Below, piece after piece: positions 23,797 through 34,452 of a stretch of 64,000 bases of DNA; positions within the stretch are counted from its first letter, which is position 1, and each line of letters opens with the position of its first letter. Under the pieces are notes generated by a model that did not search any database, was not told where the DNA came from, and was given only the letters and a program-made list of their open reading frames with translations. A program made the position numbers and the translations under genes. The stretch covers positions 22,003,396 through 22,067,395 of the forward strand of contig NC_134833.1 of NCBI RefSeq assembly GCF_004210375.1, in the 5' to 3' direction. Source of the DNA: Tachypleus tridentatus. Its lineage: Eukaryota; Arthropoda; Merostomata; Xiphosura; Limulidae.

Positions 23797-25943
23797 TTTA
23801 TTATCATGTTTTAGTTTACAACATTTTGGGTACAAATTAATTACTGTCAAAATACTCTTGACTTTTGAGATAAATCAGTTATTGATAGTTCATATTCAAG
23901 GTATAGAACTTTGAAAGGGAAGTGCTGGCTACGTCATTTCCGGTCTTACTTTTTCTCTCCAAACCCCGGTTTTTTGGAATGTCTAGCTAGAGAGTCATCT
24001 TTTATTTTCATCGGGAAATGGGAAAACCAGTAGTAGACAAAAAAATCATCTTTCAGACCTTCATAAAGAAGTGGGAATGTTTTGTGACCAGAAGGAACTC
24101 CAGCCACTTCTGAGTTTTCCACGATAGAATTGAAATACGGCTTTCCTGTTAAAGGGGAGGAAGTCTTGTAAATGTGTTGTTTTTCCAATGGTCCTCTTTT
24201 TTCACCAAATCCACGTTTTTCAGCAAAACCTCTTTTTCCAATGTCTTTACTTTCATAATTATTGGACCAAGAAGGAGGGAGATATTGCTTTGGCTTCATC
24301 CTGTCAAGGTTGTCTTGTTTGTCATCAGTATACCCGTCGATGTCACCAGTGCTGCTTAGAAAATAATCATTTTGCCGACCATGACCGATTTTATCATTGT
24401 CTGCAGAACCCCATATAACCTGAACCACAGTTACAAGTAAACAGAAGGTTGACAACATTTTAATATTCTGTTGGGAAGATATAAATTGTAAAACATGAAA
24501 TATGATTCAAAATCCAATATTTTTAATATCACAATTTTAATACAGTTACATTAGTTTGCCATCTTCAGAAACATTTCTATTTATTATTTACTCTTGAAAA
24601 TTAAATGCATGTATATATTCAGAAACTACATATACACTTTCCAGAACATTCTCTCTATTTAAGATGCGTAAAAATAACGTAAATAAGAAACCCTGTGACA
24701 TAGTAGTATCTTTGCGGACTTACAAACCTAAAACTGGGTTTCGATACCCGCGGTGGGCAAAGCATAAATAGCCCGTTGCGTAGTTTTGTGCTTAACTTCA
24801 AACAAACAAATATAATTATTTAAAAAGTAAAAGTGACAATAACCGCGGTTATTATTACTGCAATACACTAAATCATTCTTAAATAACCACGTAATCAGTA
24901 AGAAGGAAATATTCTTTAATATATACAGATAATAATGTATAGTCCTACCTCACTGTGTGGACTTTTTGTGCGTTTGTTTTTGAATTTCTTGCAAAGCTAC
25001 ACAAGGGCTATCTGCGCTGGCCATCCCTGAATTAGCAGTGTAAGACTATAGGAAAAGCAACTACTCATCGCTACTCGCCGCCAGTTCTTGAGCTACTCTT
25101 TTACCAACGAATAGTAGGATTGACCGTCCCATTATAATGCTGAAAGGACGAGCATGTTTCGTGTAACGGGGACTCGAACCCGCGATCCTCAGATTACGAG
25201 TCGAGCGTCATAAGCACCTGGTCATGCCAGGTCATACTTTTTGTATGCTCAAAACACGTGATTATAACCTAAACGTATCATTAGCAAATAATGTAATTAC
25301 CAGTTACACATTTTATTGAATGTTCGTTATCGGTAATTCTGCACGATTTAGTAGTAAGAAATATAGTACAGTGCCTATTAAATGATGGAAACGTTTCCAT
25401 ACAGGATTCGTGGAATTTTCATCGTACACGTGGTGTCCAACTAAGAATACATATGTTACAAATTCCAACATTAACCTGTACCAAAATAGACAAACCTCTA
25501 AATGGGGTGGAATGGATTTTATAGTGTGTTAGTTTTTTGTATTTCGTGTAGACCTACACGAAGACTATCTGCGCTAGCCGTCTTCAATTTAGCAGTGTAA
25601 GACTAGAGGGAAGGCAGCTAGCCACCACCACCCACCGCCAACTCTTGGGCTGCTTTTTTTTACCAACGAATAGTGGGACTGACCGTCACATTATAATACC
25701 CCTATGACTGAAAGAGCGAGCATGTTTGGTGTGACGGGAATTCGAACCCGCAACCCTCCGATTACGAGTCGAGTGCTTTAACCAGCTGCACATGTCTGCC
25801 TTGCCGGGAGTTTAATAGACACACAACTTACCTTTTATGGTCTCAAATAGAGTATTTGTTCTGTCGTTCTGTCTGCTAGCTTTCGCTGAAGATGTCTGTA
25901 GACGACTTCTTGGACTACGATGCCCCAGCATTCAGTATTTATA
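23797..25943 (-). CDS. Secreted neuropeptide/prohormone-like precursor gene (two exons)
   Basis: The coding part is 23946-24458, 170 residues. Residues 1-19 form a signal peptide with hydrophobic core FCLLVTVVQVIW and a likely cut after WGSA. The mature part has dibasic KR sites at 75-76, 81-82 and 87-88 that release GFAE and GFGE, and a GKR (74-76) that could amidate the preceding peptide. The C-terminus repeats the theme as KKPGFGEKK (162-170). The only cysteine is in the signal peptide, so no disulfide fold is expected. On the minus strand a TATAAATA (25943-25936) precedes a non-coding exon (about 25912-25832) ending in a GTAAGT donor. The second exon starts at 24467 after a TTCCCAACAG acceptor, nine bases before the ATG. 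AATAAA at 23802-23797 lies about 145 bases after the stop. The final codons overlap a donor-like GTAAGA at 23950, so a further exon is possible. I recognise no known peptide family. Confidence 0.72.
24703..24812 (+). repeat. SINE-B in the precursor-gene intron
   Basis: ctttgcggacttacaaacct head, box B gggtttcgatacccg, tail gcgtagttttgtgcttaact tcaaacaaacaa. Confidence 0.75.
24967..25233 (-). repeat. SINE-A in the precursor-gene intron
   Basis: Nearly full length with a short body deletion. Orientation is the same as the host gene. Confidence 0.9.
25532..25808 (-). repeat. SINE-A next to the precursor first exon
   Basis: Full length; its head ends about 20 bases from the 5' splice site at 25832, leaving almost no original intron between. 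Confidence 0.9.
25832..25912 (-). CDS. Non-coding first exon of the precursor gene
   Basis: This is an untranslated exon, typed CDS only because no exon type exists. It runs from an inferred transcription start about 30 bases after the TATA box to a strong donor, AAAAG followed by GTAAGTTG, at 25832. Open frames through it on both strands are chance. The 1.36-kb intron that follows carries two SINE-A copies and one SINE-B copy. Confidence 0.5.
25936..25943 (-). promoter_or_regulatory. TATA box of the precursor gene
   Basis: TATAAATA on the minus strand, placed so that an initiation site near 25912 would give a short 5' exon ending in a consensus donor. No sharp initiator motif is visible. 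Confidence 0.5.
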
Positions 25944-26029
25944 TTATTTGTGGAATGCCTCCTATTGTCAAAACGGACTAAAACAGATGTACGTACTTTT
26001 CCCACAAATTGAAAATGCAAATTAATATC

Positions 26030-26743
26030 AATAATTCTACACGAGTTCTTGGTGACTTAAACATAATATCTAAACAGATCCCTTTTTGAATGATTTTGTT
26101 ACATCACCGTTTCGCTAGCAATATTAAACCAGCCGTCTTTCTGAGATTAGCATACAAAACACATGTCTTAATAAATATGCATTCTCATTAGAGATTATGG
26201 AAAAGAACATTTTGCTGAGCAAAGACAAATACAAACCAGGCAGTAGACAAACAACTTCTCATGAATCTGTAAATCTCCAGAAATAATCTCCAGTTTGAAA
26301 TGATTTAGACAACTCGAGCTTTATAATTTAATTGCGTTCCTCAAAGTTAATAGATTCTAATCTTTTATATTATACTGCGTTTTAAAAGAATGCTAGAACT
26401 GCGTCTTCGTATGTGGAAAAGTGAGTCAAAGTTTTATAATTTAGAAAGAAGCAGCGTAGCACCTGCGTCAACAGGTTTATCAGACAAAGTAAATAGGAAA
26501 TATAAACTTAAAATACGAGAATTATAATGGAAATAACAGAGGACTTGAGATTAACGTATTCTAAGTATGTGACAAAATTTTCCTACGTCTTAATGTATAA
26601 GAAAAGGCTAAACATTGATTAGGCTGTGAACGTAGACAGCATGAAAGTTTTTGATTTGGATACACTGTGGGAAATGTTTAATTTCAAAGTAAGTTAAAAT
26701 AGAGTTTATACATAAATATTTCACGTAGTTAGGATCCCCATCT
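26030..26743. other. Upstream region of the precursor gene
   Basis: Would contain distal regulatory sequence of the minus-strand precursor gene. No recognisable site beyond the TATA box. 26923-27726 also shows nothing clear. Confidence 0.3.
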
Positions 26744-26922
26744 TGCAATTTGGAGATAGTGGATTAAAGTTCCATCACGGAACATGTTCGTCACTTGTTT
26801 TGTTGCTAACTAGTGACAAAAGAGTTAGCTGTGGAGGGGGGGTGCTGACTAGCTGCCTCCCATCCACTCTATCACTTCATAATTAGGAACAGATAGCGCA
26901 AATAATCATCAAAAGTCAACAA
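26744..26922 (+). repeat. SINE-A, old and degenerate
   Basis: Body and tail motifs survive (ggtgctgactagctgcctcc, aattaggaacagatagcgca); the head is barely recognisable. Confidence 0.6.
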
Positions 26923-27726
26923 TGAGAAAATGAACATTTATTTATTCAAGATGTATTAGATATTAAATATTTAGCGAAACCACAGCCTAGAGAACGGGCT
27001 TCGAGAAATCACCGGGACAACTTCAAACCGGTATATATATATACTTTAAAGTCAATATGTAATGTATCTAATGTACACATTTTAAAGGGAAGTATCCAAT
27101 ACATTGTGATCTGTATAGATAAATGAAGCAGTTTAAGTGTGAATTGAAAATCGTTTTAAGAACTGTCCAGCTAATATCACTCTACTTGTTTGTGTACTTT
27201 TTATTTCAACATTTATTTTGTCTCATCTATTTTTTCCTATTTATTTGTTCAGTTTCTATATGTCCATGGAATGAACACAACATCTATTAACTTTCATTAT
27301 AGCTAGTATCGATATGTAACGCTATCTGTTAGATTGAGTTGGGTTTAAAAGATATTTGAATTCGTGTTTGATATGTTTTCCATTTATAAAAAAAACCAAC
27401 AAAAACATCTCTGTGTATTTATTGAAAGAGAAAAATTTGATACCTACAGTCCAGTCAAATAAGCTGAAGAAATTTTGTAAGGGTAGTTCGAATCGTCTAG
27501 GGTCTAGCCCCGTTGATGTGATCAGGTATATACAGTAGAAGAGAAACTGATGTTTTAGATTTTTTTTAATTGTTATATCGGAAATGTTAACGATCCTTTT
27601 CGTATATACGAACATATTATATCGTAACCAATACTTTAAATGGTCGGTTTTTTCGTTTAGAAATTCAGTGGAGCGCTTTATCGTCGCGTGAGTTATGTGG
27701 AATCCTTGTTGATCCTTACTGTTAAG

Positions 27727-27850
27727 GATGTGTTTTCTTATAGCAAAGCCACATTAGACTATTTGTAGAGTCCACCGAGGGGAATCGAACCCCTAATTTG
27801 GCGTTGTAAATCCGTAGATATACCGCTGTACCAGCGGAGGACTGCTATTA
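27727..27850 (-). repeat. SINE-C, full length
   Basis: Reverse of a Val-type head (tggtacagcggtatatctac, anticodon-like TAC) with perfect box B stem ggggttcgattcccc and tail taatgtggctttgctataag. Confidence 0.8.
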
Positions 27851-27981
27851 AGTATTAATATACTTAATAATATATGTACCACCTCGCCTTACCCATTAAA
27901 TAAAGTTACGTAACAATTTGTACATAAGCAGCTAATTTCGTAATGTTGTAGTATCAGATAATCCTGTAATCTCCGATTTTA

Positions 27982-29108
27982 GGTTCAGAAAAAGAGAAAG
28001 GATTTCGAACGCTTTTAATGTTATATAATCAATAATGTTTGTTCCATTATTATTAATTACTTCCTGCCAACGATTCACAAGCTTTTGAATGCCACTTCTA
28101 TAACATTATTAGTGTTTGGAGGAAAAGAATGTAGAGAGGGTAGTTTTGGTATCTTCATGTGTTCCAAGCTCTTTCCCATCAAAATTGTTCTGCAAACTTC
28201 GGAATTGATGATAATCAGATGGGGCAAGGTTTGGAGAATAAGGAGGATGTGTAAGTTTTACCAGTCTAGCTCTTCAACCTATGCAGATGTGATCCTTGCA
28301 GTATGGGGCCGTGTATTATCCTGGTGTAACACAACACCTTTACGACTGATCAAAGCAGGCCTCTTTTATTTCAGTACAACATTCAAGCGTTCTAACTGTT
28401 GACAATAGAACTCTGATGTAATCGTTACATTGAGTGGCAGCAACTCAAAGCGGATCACACCAACAATGTCCCACCAAACACTTAACAAGTCATTTCTAGA
28501 GGTCCATTTTGGGCTGTGCTTTAGCCAGTTTACCTGCACTGAGCCATTGTCTGCAGTGCATAACATGTTTATAAAATATCCATTTTTCATCTACAGTCAT
28601 TAACCTGTCCAAAAAAGTGAGTTACGTTCACGAGAGTGCAGAGAAGTGCAAATGTCCACTCTTGCTCTAAGTTTGGCTTCTGTCAAATCATGGGGGATCC
28701 ATTTTCCAAGTTTGGACACCTTTCCAAGCTGTTGCAAATGACGGTGAACTGTTGAATTAAGCTTTTGTACTAGTTCTTCAAGTGTTACAGCACAATCTTC
28801 ATCAAGTGCAGCCAACAGTAAGTCATCATTAAACTCAACAGAACGACCTGAACGTGGCGCATCACTTAACCTGTAGTCACCTGATCTGAACTTCTGAAAC
28901 CACCTTCAACATTTTCTTTCATTGAGAGACTCCACACCATAAACACCTTGAATGTTTCATGTAGTTTCTGTTGCACTATTGCCTTTTTTTAAACTCATAA
29001 AACATTATATGTCTAATGTGCTCCTCAGACACATCCATCTTCATAAGGTTTTATTTGATTAATGATCTGAAAAAGTGTAGTTGGGTTAGTTTCTTTTATC
29101 TGTCTGAA
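27982..29108 (-). mobile_element. Decayed mariner element (D,D34D transposase remnant)
   Basis: On the minus strand fragments follow the order of a mariner transposase. These are MDVSEEHIRHIMFYEFKK (from 29038), DAPRSGRSVE, a helix-turn-helix with HRHLQQLGKVSKLGKW, TVDEKWIFY (near 28597), WWDIVGVIRFELLP, HQDNTRPHTA (near 28325), PPYSPNLAPSDYH (near 28210) and VNRWQEVINNNGTNI (near 28060). All three catalytic aspartates are still readable, but the gene has several frameshifts and stops. Ends are uncertain; GTTCAGAAAAAGA (left) and GTTCAGACAGAT (right, reverse-complemented) could be the inverted repeats. Confidence 0.88.
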
Positions 29109-29489
29109 CATTTTTATATACGTCCTACTACATATTTTAGTCATTAAAACCTTCTACAAAGACAGAAATGATGATGCACTTTCTATATCAAATTTTCGAG
29201 CATTAATTATGAGATGACCTGATACGATGGGATGACCTGATACAATCACGTGTAATTCCTGAATTGTATTTTGCATGATAAAAAAATCCAATATAGACTA
29301 GCTTTAAAACATCTATTTTTAAAATTTATTAATACTTGGAAAAAAGAAGAGTCAGCTCGTCTTTATAAAGACAACAGTGTGAACGTCGTCTTGGTTTAAT
29401 TCTTTGCAAACTGTATATTCAGTGATGCACAGCATAATTTTAAAAAATTTTAATTTTCACTTCTTTTTCCTGTAAAACTGGAGCTGCCC

Positions 29490-29592
29490 TGTTGCCCAAA
29501 CCTAATTCTAGAGGCTAAAAATTCGGATATTATATTCTTGATGGGCAAAGTATGAATATCCCACTGTGTAACTTTGAGTTTAACAAAAGATA
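29490..29592 (+). repeat. SINE-B, diverged
   Basis: aacctaattctagaggctaa ... tcttgatgggcaaagtatga and tail cccactgtgtaactttgagt tt. Confidence 0.5.
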
Positions 29593-29819
29593 AAACTGAA
29601 AACTTTATAACTACACCTTGTGTTTGTAACCAAGCAACTATTTCCATAACGTCATAACTATTTCCATAACAAACGTCATTCAAATCATATAATTATCATT
29701 CGAGTCTCCAAACAATTCACAGAAAATTAAAAATAATATTTGTACAAACTTGTAATTTTACTGGTATTGTGTAATTAATCGTTAATTAATATGGGTATAA
29801 TTGAAACAACAAAACCCAA

Positions 29820-29945
29820 TAGAGACGAAAGTAGATATAAATGTTATTAAAAACTGTATATTACAAATACGCAACGCTTCGACATCTTTACGTCATTATC
29901 AGATACCCAGTGGTGACGTAAGCTAGTCCAAACGCCATACATTTG
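29820..29945 (-). repeat. Related hairpin-bearing element, diverged subfamily
   Basis: The minus strand reads CTGATAATGACGTAAAGATG then TCGAAGCGTTGCG: the same order of CTGA, stem-loop (GACGT..ATGTC) and GAAGCG as in the other copies, with different stem sequence. Compensatory stem change suggests the hairpin matters. Confidence 0.4.
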
Positions 29946-30107
29946 TAATAAAGTTTTTTCACTGCCCATTCAATTCGTCTCTAAAGTTTATTTTGCAGAA
30001 AGTAAGTTTATCATAATCTGGAACGTGAATGTTATTTTTATTAATAGTGATAATCATAAGTATATTGTGTAATATTAAAAAAAGTTCAGATAGCTATCAT
30101 GATTATG

Positions 30108-30840
30108 ACTCCACACAGATTACTACTATGTGCCACACTTCATACACATTATTACTACTGACTCCACACAGATTACTACTATGTGTCACATTTCATACAC
30201 ATTATTACTACTGACTCCACACATATTACTACTATGTGTCACACTACATACACATTATTACTACTGACTCCACACAGATTACTACTATGTGTCACATTTC
30301 ATACACATTATTACTACTGACTCCACACAGATTACTACTATGTGTCACACTTCATACACATTATTACTACTGACTCCACACAGATTACTACTATGTGTCA
30401 CACTTCATACACATTATTACTACTGACTCCACACAGATTACTACTACGTGTCACACTTCATACACATTATTACTACTGACTCCACACAGATTACTACTAT
30501 GTGTCACACTTCATACACATTATTACTACTGACTCCACACAGATTACTACTATGTGTCACACTTCATACACATTATTACTCTATGGCACACTTCACGCAG
30601 GTTATTCTAATGTGTCACACTTTACACGGATTATTACTTTGTGACACACTTCATACAGATTACTAATATGTGACACTTCATACAGATTATTACCATACGA
30701 CACACTTCATACAGATTACTAATATGTGACACTTCATACAGATTATTACCATACGACACACTTCACGCAAATTATTACTATGTGTCGCACTTCACTCAGA
30801 TTATTACTTTGTGACACACTTCACGAAGATTAAGAGATTA
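30108..30840. repeat. 53-bp minisatellite with degraded flank
   Basis: About nine well-kept 53-base units (gactccacacagattactac ... cacattattactact) to about 30575. Then diverged shorter units built on cacacttcatacagattatt continue to 30840, directly before a SINE-A. Confidence 0.9.
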
Positions 30841-30847
30841 GTACTGT

Positions 30848-31118
30848 GGCCCGGCATGACCAGGTAGGTTAAGGCGTTCAACTCGTAATATGAGGGTCGC
30901 GGATTCGATTCCCCGTCGCACCAAACATGCTCGCCCTTTCAGCCATGAGGGAGTTATAATGTTACGGTCAATCACACTATTCGTTGGTAAAAGAGTAGCC
31001 CAAGAGTTAGCGGTGAGTGGTGATGATTAGCTGCCTTCCCTCTAATCTTACACTAGAAAATTAAGGACGGCTAGCGCAGATAGCCCTCGTGTAGCTTTGT
31101 GCGAAATTCAAAAACAAA
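30848..31118 (+). repeat. SINE-A with 14-base target-site duplication
   Basis: Full length; agattagtactgtg occurs just before the head and again after the tail (from 31119). Confidence 0.93.
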
Positions 31119-31141
31119 AGATTAGTACTGTGAGTCATTTA

Positions 31142-31552
31142 TTTGTTTGACGTTAAGCACAAAGCCTCACAGGGGGCTGTCTATTTTGTTTGTTTGTTTG
31201 GAATTTCGCACAAAGCTACTCGAGGGCTATCTGTGCTAGCCGTCCCTAATTTAGCAGTGTAAGACTAGAGGGAAGGCAGCTAGTCATCACCACCCACCGC
31301 CAACTCTTGGGCTACTCTTTTACCAACGAATAGTGGGATTGACCGTCACATTATACACCCCCACGGCTGGGAGGGCGAGCATGTTTAGCGCGACGCGGGC
31401 GCGAACCCGCGACCCTCGGATTACGAGTCGCACGCCTTACGCGCTAGGCCATGCCAGGCCGGGGGACTGTCTATGCTCTGTCCACCATAGGTATTAAAAC
31501 TCGGTTTCTAGAGGAGTCCTCAAACTTACCGCTGTGCCACAGGGAGGCACTG
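31142..31552 (-). repeat. SINE-B interrupted by a SINE-A
   Basis: The tail piece is at 31142-31184, the head piece at 31461-31552 (reverse box B ggtattaaaactcgg; head accgctgtgccacaggg). The SINE-A at 31185-31460 inserted into it. Confidence 0.85.
31185..31460 (-). repeat. SINE-A inserted into a SINE-B
   Basis: Full length; flanked by ggggctgtctat (31173-31184) and gggggactgtctat (31461-31474), a duplication inside the older SINE-B that spans 31142-31552. Confidence 0.93.
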
Positions 31553-32228
31553 TGTGTCATACTTCGCCATTCGTTTAATACACTCAAGACCTAAGATTTA
31601 CTATAAATGTTACTTTTCAATATAGTTTGTAAATCAAATATTCTAATAAGTTCGTGCTCTCAGTATTTTAAAACACTGAGGGATTTTTAGCCTTTACATT
31701 TGTATTTGGAGATCCTGCTGTAGTCACTTATTACAGTAATATCTCCATCAAATAAAAGTAACTATTGTTTTTCTTCAAATATTTCTTGGTGTTGGAACAT
31801 ACGCGAAGATCACTGTCTGGAACATTTCGATTACCAAAAATCAACGTGAAACCCAGTCGACTTACCACTCGAGTTATACCAGCCTCGAGAAATAACACAC
31901 TTCGTGAATACTCTGTTTGCTGCGCTGAGTAAAACACATCTCAAAACAACGTGCGTACAACAAACAGTCGAAAGCTTGTTTTACTCTTTCAATGTGCTAT
32001 CGTCCCGAATTATGATGAAGGTTAGGTTTCCCTGGAAGTGATACAAGTCAGTGATATGCGGTAAATCGAATGACAGAGCGGACATCACAATTATTTTTAG
32101 TTTTTGAAATAGCTTCTCGGATGAATAATTCGCTGAAGAATAAATTAGTAAAATCAATGTTGCATGTTCCTGAAATCATATGTAGACATAGTCCGCTGTG
32201 ATAAATAAAAGACATATCTAATCATATA

Positions 32229-32980
32229 TGTAATATTTAAATATTTTTAAAGGTAACCATCCCGTTGTGGCATTTTGGTTGTTGGACGGCGTCTTTTAGA
32301 ACATTTTAGAATCTCGCCTAATGGCTATAAAAGGTAGCCATCGTAACTCTCGAGGAGACAGTTTAGTAATATTCTTGGTCTGATACAGTCAGAATACTAT
32401 AAACCTCGAAAGCCATCCTTGAGATAAACGTTATTAATCAGAAAACTACAGATATTTGACCAGGAATGTTTATAAATTTCGAACATTACTAACAGTTCAA
32501 CTTCAGGGAATTAACTTCGGACGTTAGTATTGCTACAAGGACATTAGATATCTATCTTTTTCTGTGTAAAGTTATCTTATAAACAGCGTTAGGACAGACA
32601 AGAATAGAGCTAGCTAGCACTCCCGTCAAGTGAAGTGAATCTGTGTATAAATATAGAATTAATTTGCTTCTCGTGAACCGCCGATAAAATATTCATCTCC
32701 AGAGCAGATAGATGACTGAATATTGTTTATATGTTTATAAAATTATTGTATACAAATCATTATATGTGATAACTATTTGTAATAATTGTTATTATAAATT
32801 GTGTTGTTGTTTGTATATTAAAATATATTTGTGTTGCAAATAAAACTGTGTGTGTGTCAATCTTGTTGCCAAATATAATAAAGTTAATGCATATCGACAT
32901 TCAACTAACTTCTAAATTAAAATTTCTGGCTATTTGAAATCGCAATGTGTGACATGATAAATCGGAGGCTCGTCTGAGAT
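32229..32980 (+). mobile_element. Probable solo LTR fossil with primer-binding-site-like sequence
   Basis: About 730 bases with the layout of an LTR: TG near 32229, a promoter GGCTATAAAAGG near 32326, AATAAA signals near 32840-32880 and CA near 32954. Nine bases on, GGAGGCTCGTCTGAGAT (32964-32980) resembles the tRNA-Pro primer site of retroviruses and related elements. No second LTR or internal coding region is seen. I call it an old, incomplete LTR-element fossil; Gypsy-like is a guess. Confidence 0.35.
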
Positions 32981-33139
32981 AAATTATAATACGTAACAGT
33001 GTACATACAATTAATTTTGTTTTTGTGGAATATATTTTTTTTTTTGATGATACGATATACTATAGTTACGAAAATTTGAGACTTACAAACACCTGTTGTG
33101 ATAGGTATGCTATTAACTATTTGTCTTATGTTTAGACTA

Positions 33140-33213
33140 TCAACACAAAATTAAGGGCAACTAGTGCAGATCATCCTTTTGTAGCCTTGCGCGAATATTC
33201 GAAACAAACAATA
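33140..33213 (+). repeat. SINE-A tail fragment
   Basis: Only aattaagggcaactagtgca and the tail through cgaaacaaaca remain. Confidence 0.65.
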
Positions 33214-33984
33214 TTCGTGGTTTATTATAATCTTTATTAATTTATGATATCGGTTATTCAGGACAAAATTTATTCGTTTGCAGTCCTACAAAGAAAACAC
33301 GAAGAAAAATACACTCCAGCTACGGTAATCTATTTTTATAACAGAGTAATCAGTTAACAGATTTCAACATAGTTACCACAAATGCATACGAAATAAGTTT
33401 GTTGTATGAATGTTTTTTTTCCTTTAGGGGATGGGTCTTTCAATTAATCTACAGTTGTCAGTTGTAATTCAGTCACTAGCGGCACTATTGGTCGTAAAAC
33501 TTTGGAATCTATAAATTGGTTATTTCCTTGTTGTTTTGGTCTTAGTGGGAATTTTTCAATTTGAAGGTGACCATTGCCGCTCCAACTTGCTTTCTCTACA
33601 AAATCTAAGAGAAGCAATGTGATCATCTTGTTTCTGTGACCCTGGTCTGTTGTTGGTTGGCTAATAGTACTTTAATAAGACACTGTTAAACGCAATCACC
33701 AGAGTAACTCGTTTCGACTAATGATTGTGTTGGGCTCACTTTAAGGCCTAGTATTTGAACAGCCTATTTTAAACTACACTATCCGACAAAAATAATTGCA
33801 TATAGCCTTAAAAATAACGTTTTATGTGAGTTATTATTAAGAATCCAACAACAATCAACAGAGGGCATGTGAACTCAGACTGGTTAGCAGCGTATGTTAG
33901 TTCAGCAGGAGCCCTCACTTTGACATGCAAACTCAATTCTGAACGTACCCACATCTGAGGAATTGTGCCATTAGATGGTAAGTA

Positions 33985-34372
33985 CATATTTAATGTACTA
34001 GTATCTCAAAAACATGGAAAAAACATGCAACCGTATAACAAAATAGTTTCATGAATAACACACAGCAAATAACATGGATATTTATTGCAAAACATCTCAA
34101 AAACATGAAAAAAAACGTAACTGTATAACAGAATATTTTCGCAAATAACACGCATCGAGCTGTTATCTAATTTAATGCACAAATATCTCGAAAGCATGAA
34201 AAAAATACGATCTAAAAAACGTAAAAAACACACCCAACGGTGTAACAGAATGTTTTCATGAATAACACACAGTAAATAACGTGCATATTTATCATACAAA
34301 TATCTCAAAAAACATTAAAAAAAACACGCAACGCTATTACAGAATGTTTTCATGAATAACACACGTGACGTG
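33985..34372. repeat. Degenerate long-unit tandem repeat, four copies
   Basis: Four diverged copies (about 85-125 bases) share aatatctcaaaaacatgaaa, a run of A with acacgcaac, gtataacagaatgttttc and atgaataacacacagtaaat. The array lies just 3' of the CIB stop codon (34431). Confidence 0.8.
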
Positions 34373-34430
34373 TTTTTGTAATGGGTTAAATAATAATTCG
34401 TTTGGTGGTGACTGGAAAGAGTGGGTGTCT

Positions 34431-34452
34431 TCATATTCTGATGTGAAAGGTC
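34431..34452 (-). CDS. CIB2: CIB exon 6 (terminal)
   Basis: A 22-base terminal coding segment that completes a Gly codon and encodes TFHIRI and TGA. The acceptor is TTTTTAG. It is recognisable only because FHIRI is the family C-terminus and the phase fits exon 5. Confidence 0.9.

Noticed and set aside
25837-26025. 62-codon plus frame across the precursor first exon
   Set aside because: The minus strand there has a TATA box and a consensus donor; the plus frame is the shadow of an untranslated exon.
27322-27615. 97-codon minus frame rich in Phe, Leu and Lys
   Set aside because: AT-rich composition with no domain or splice context; overlapped by an equally open plus frame.
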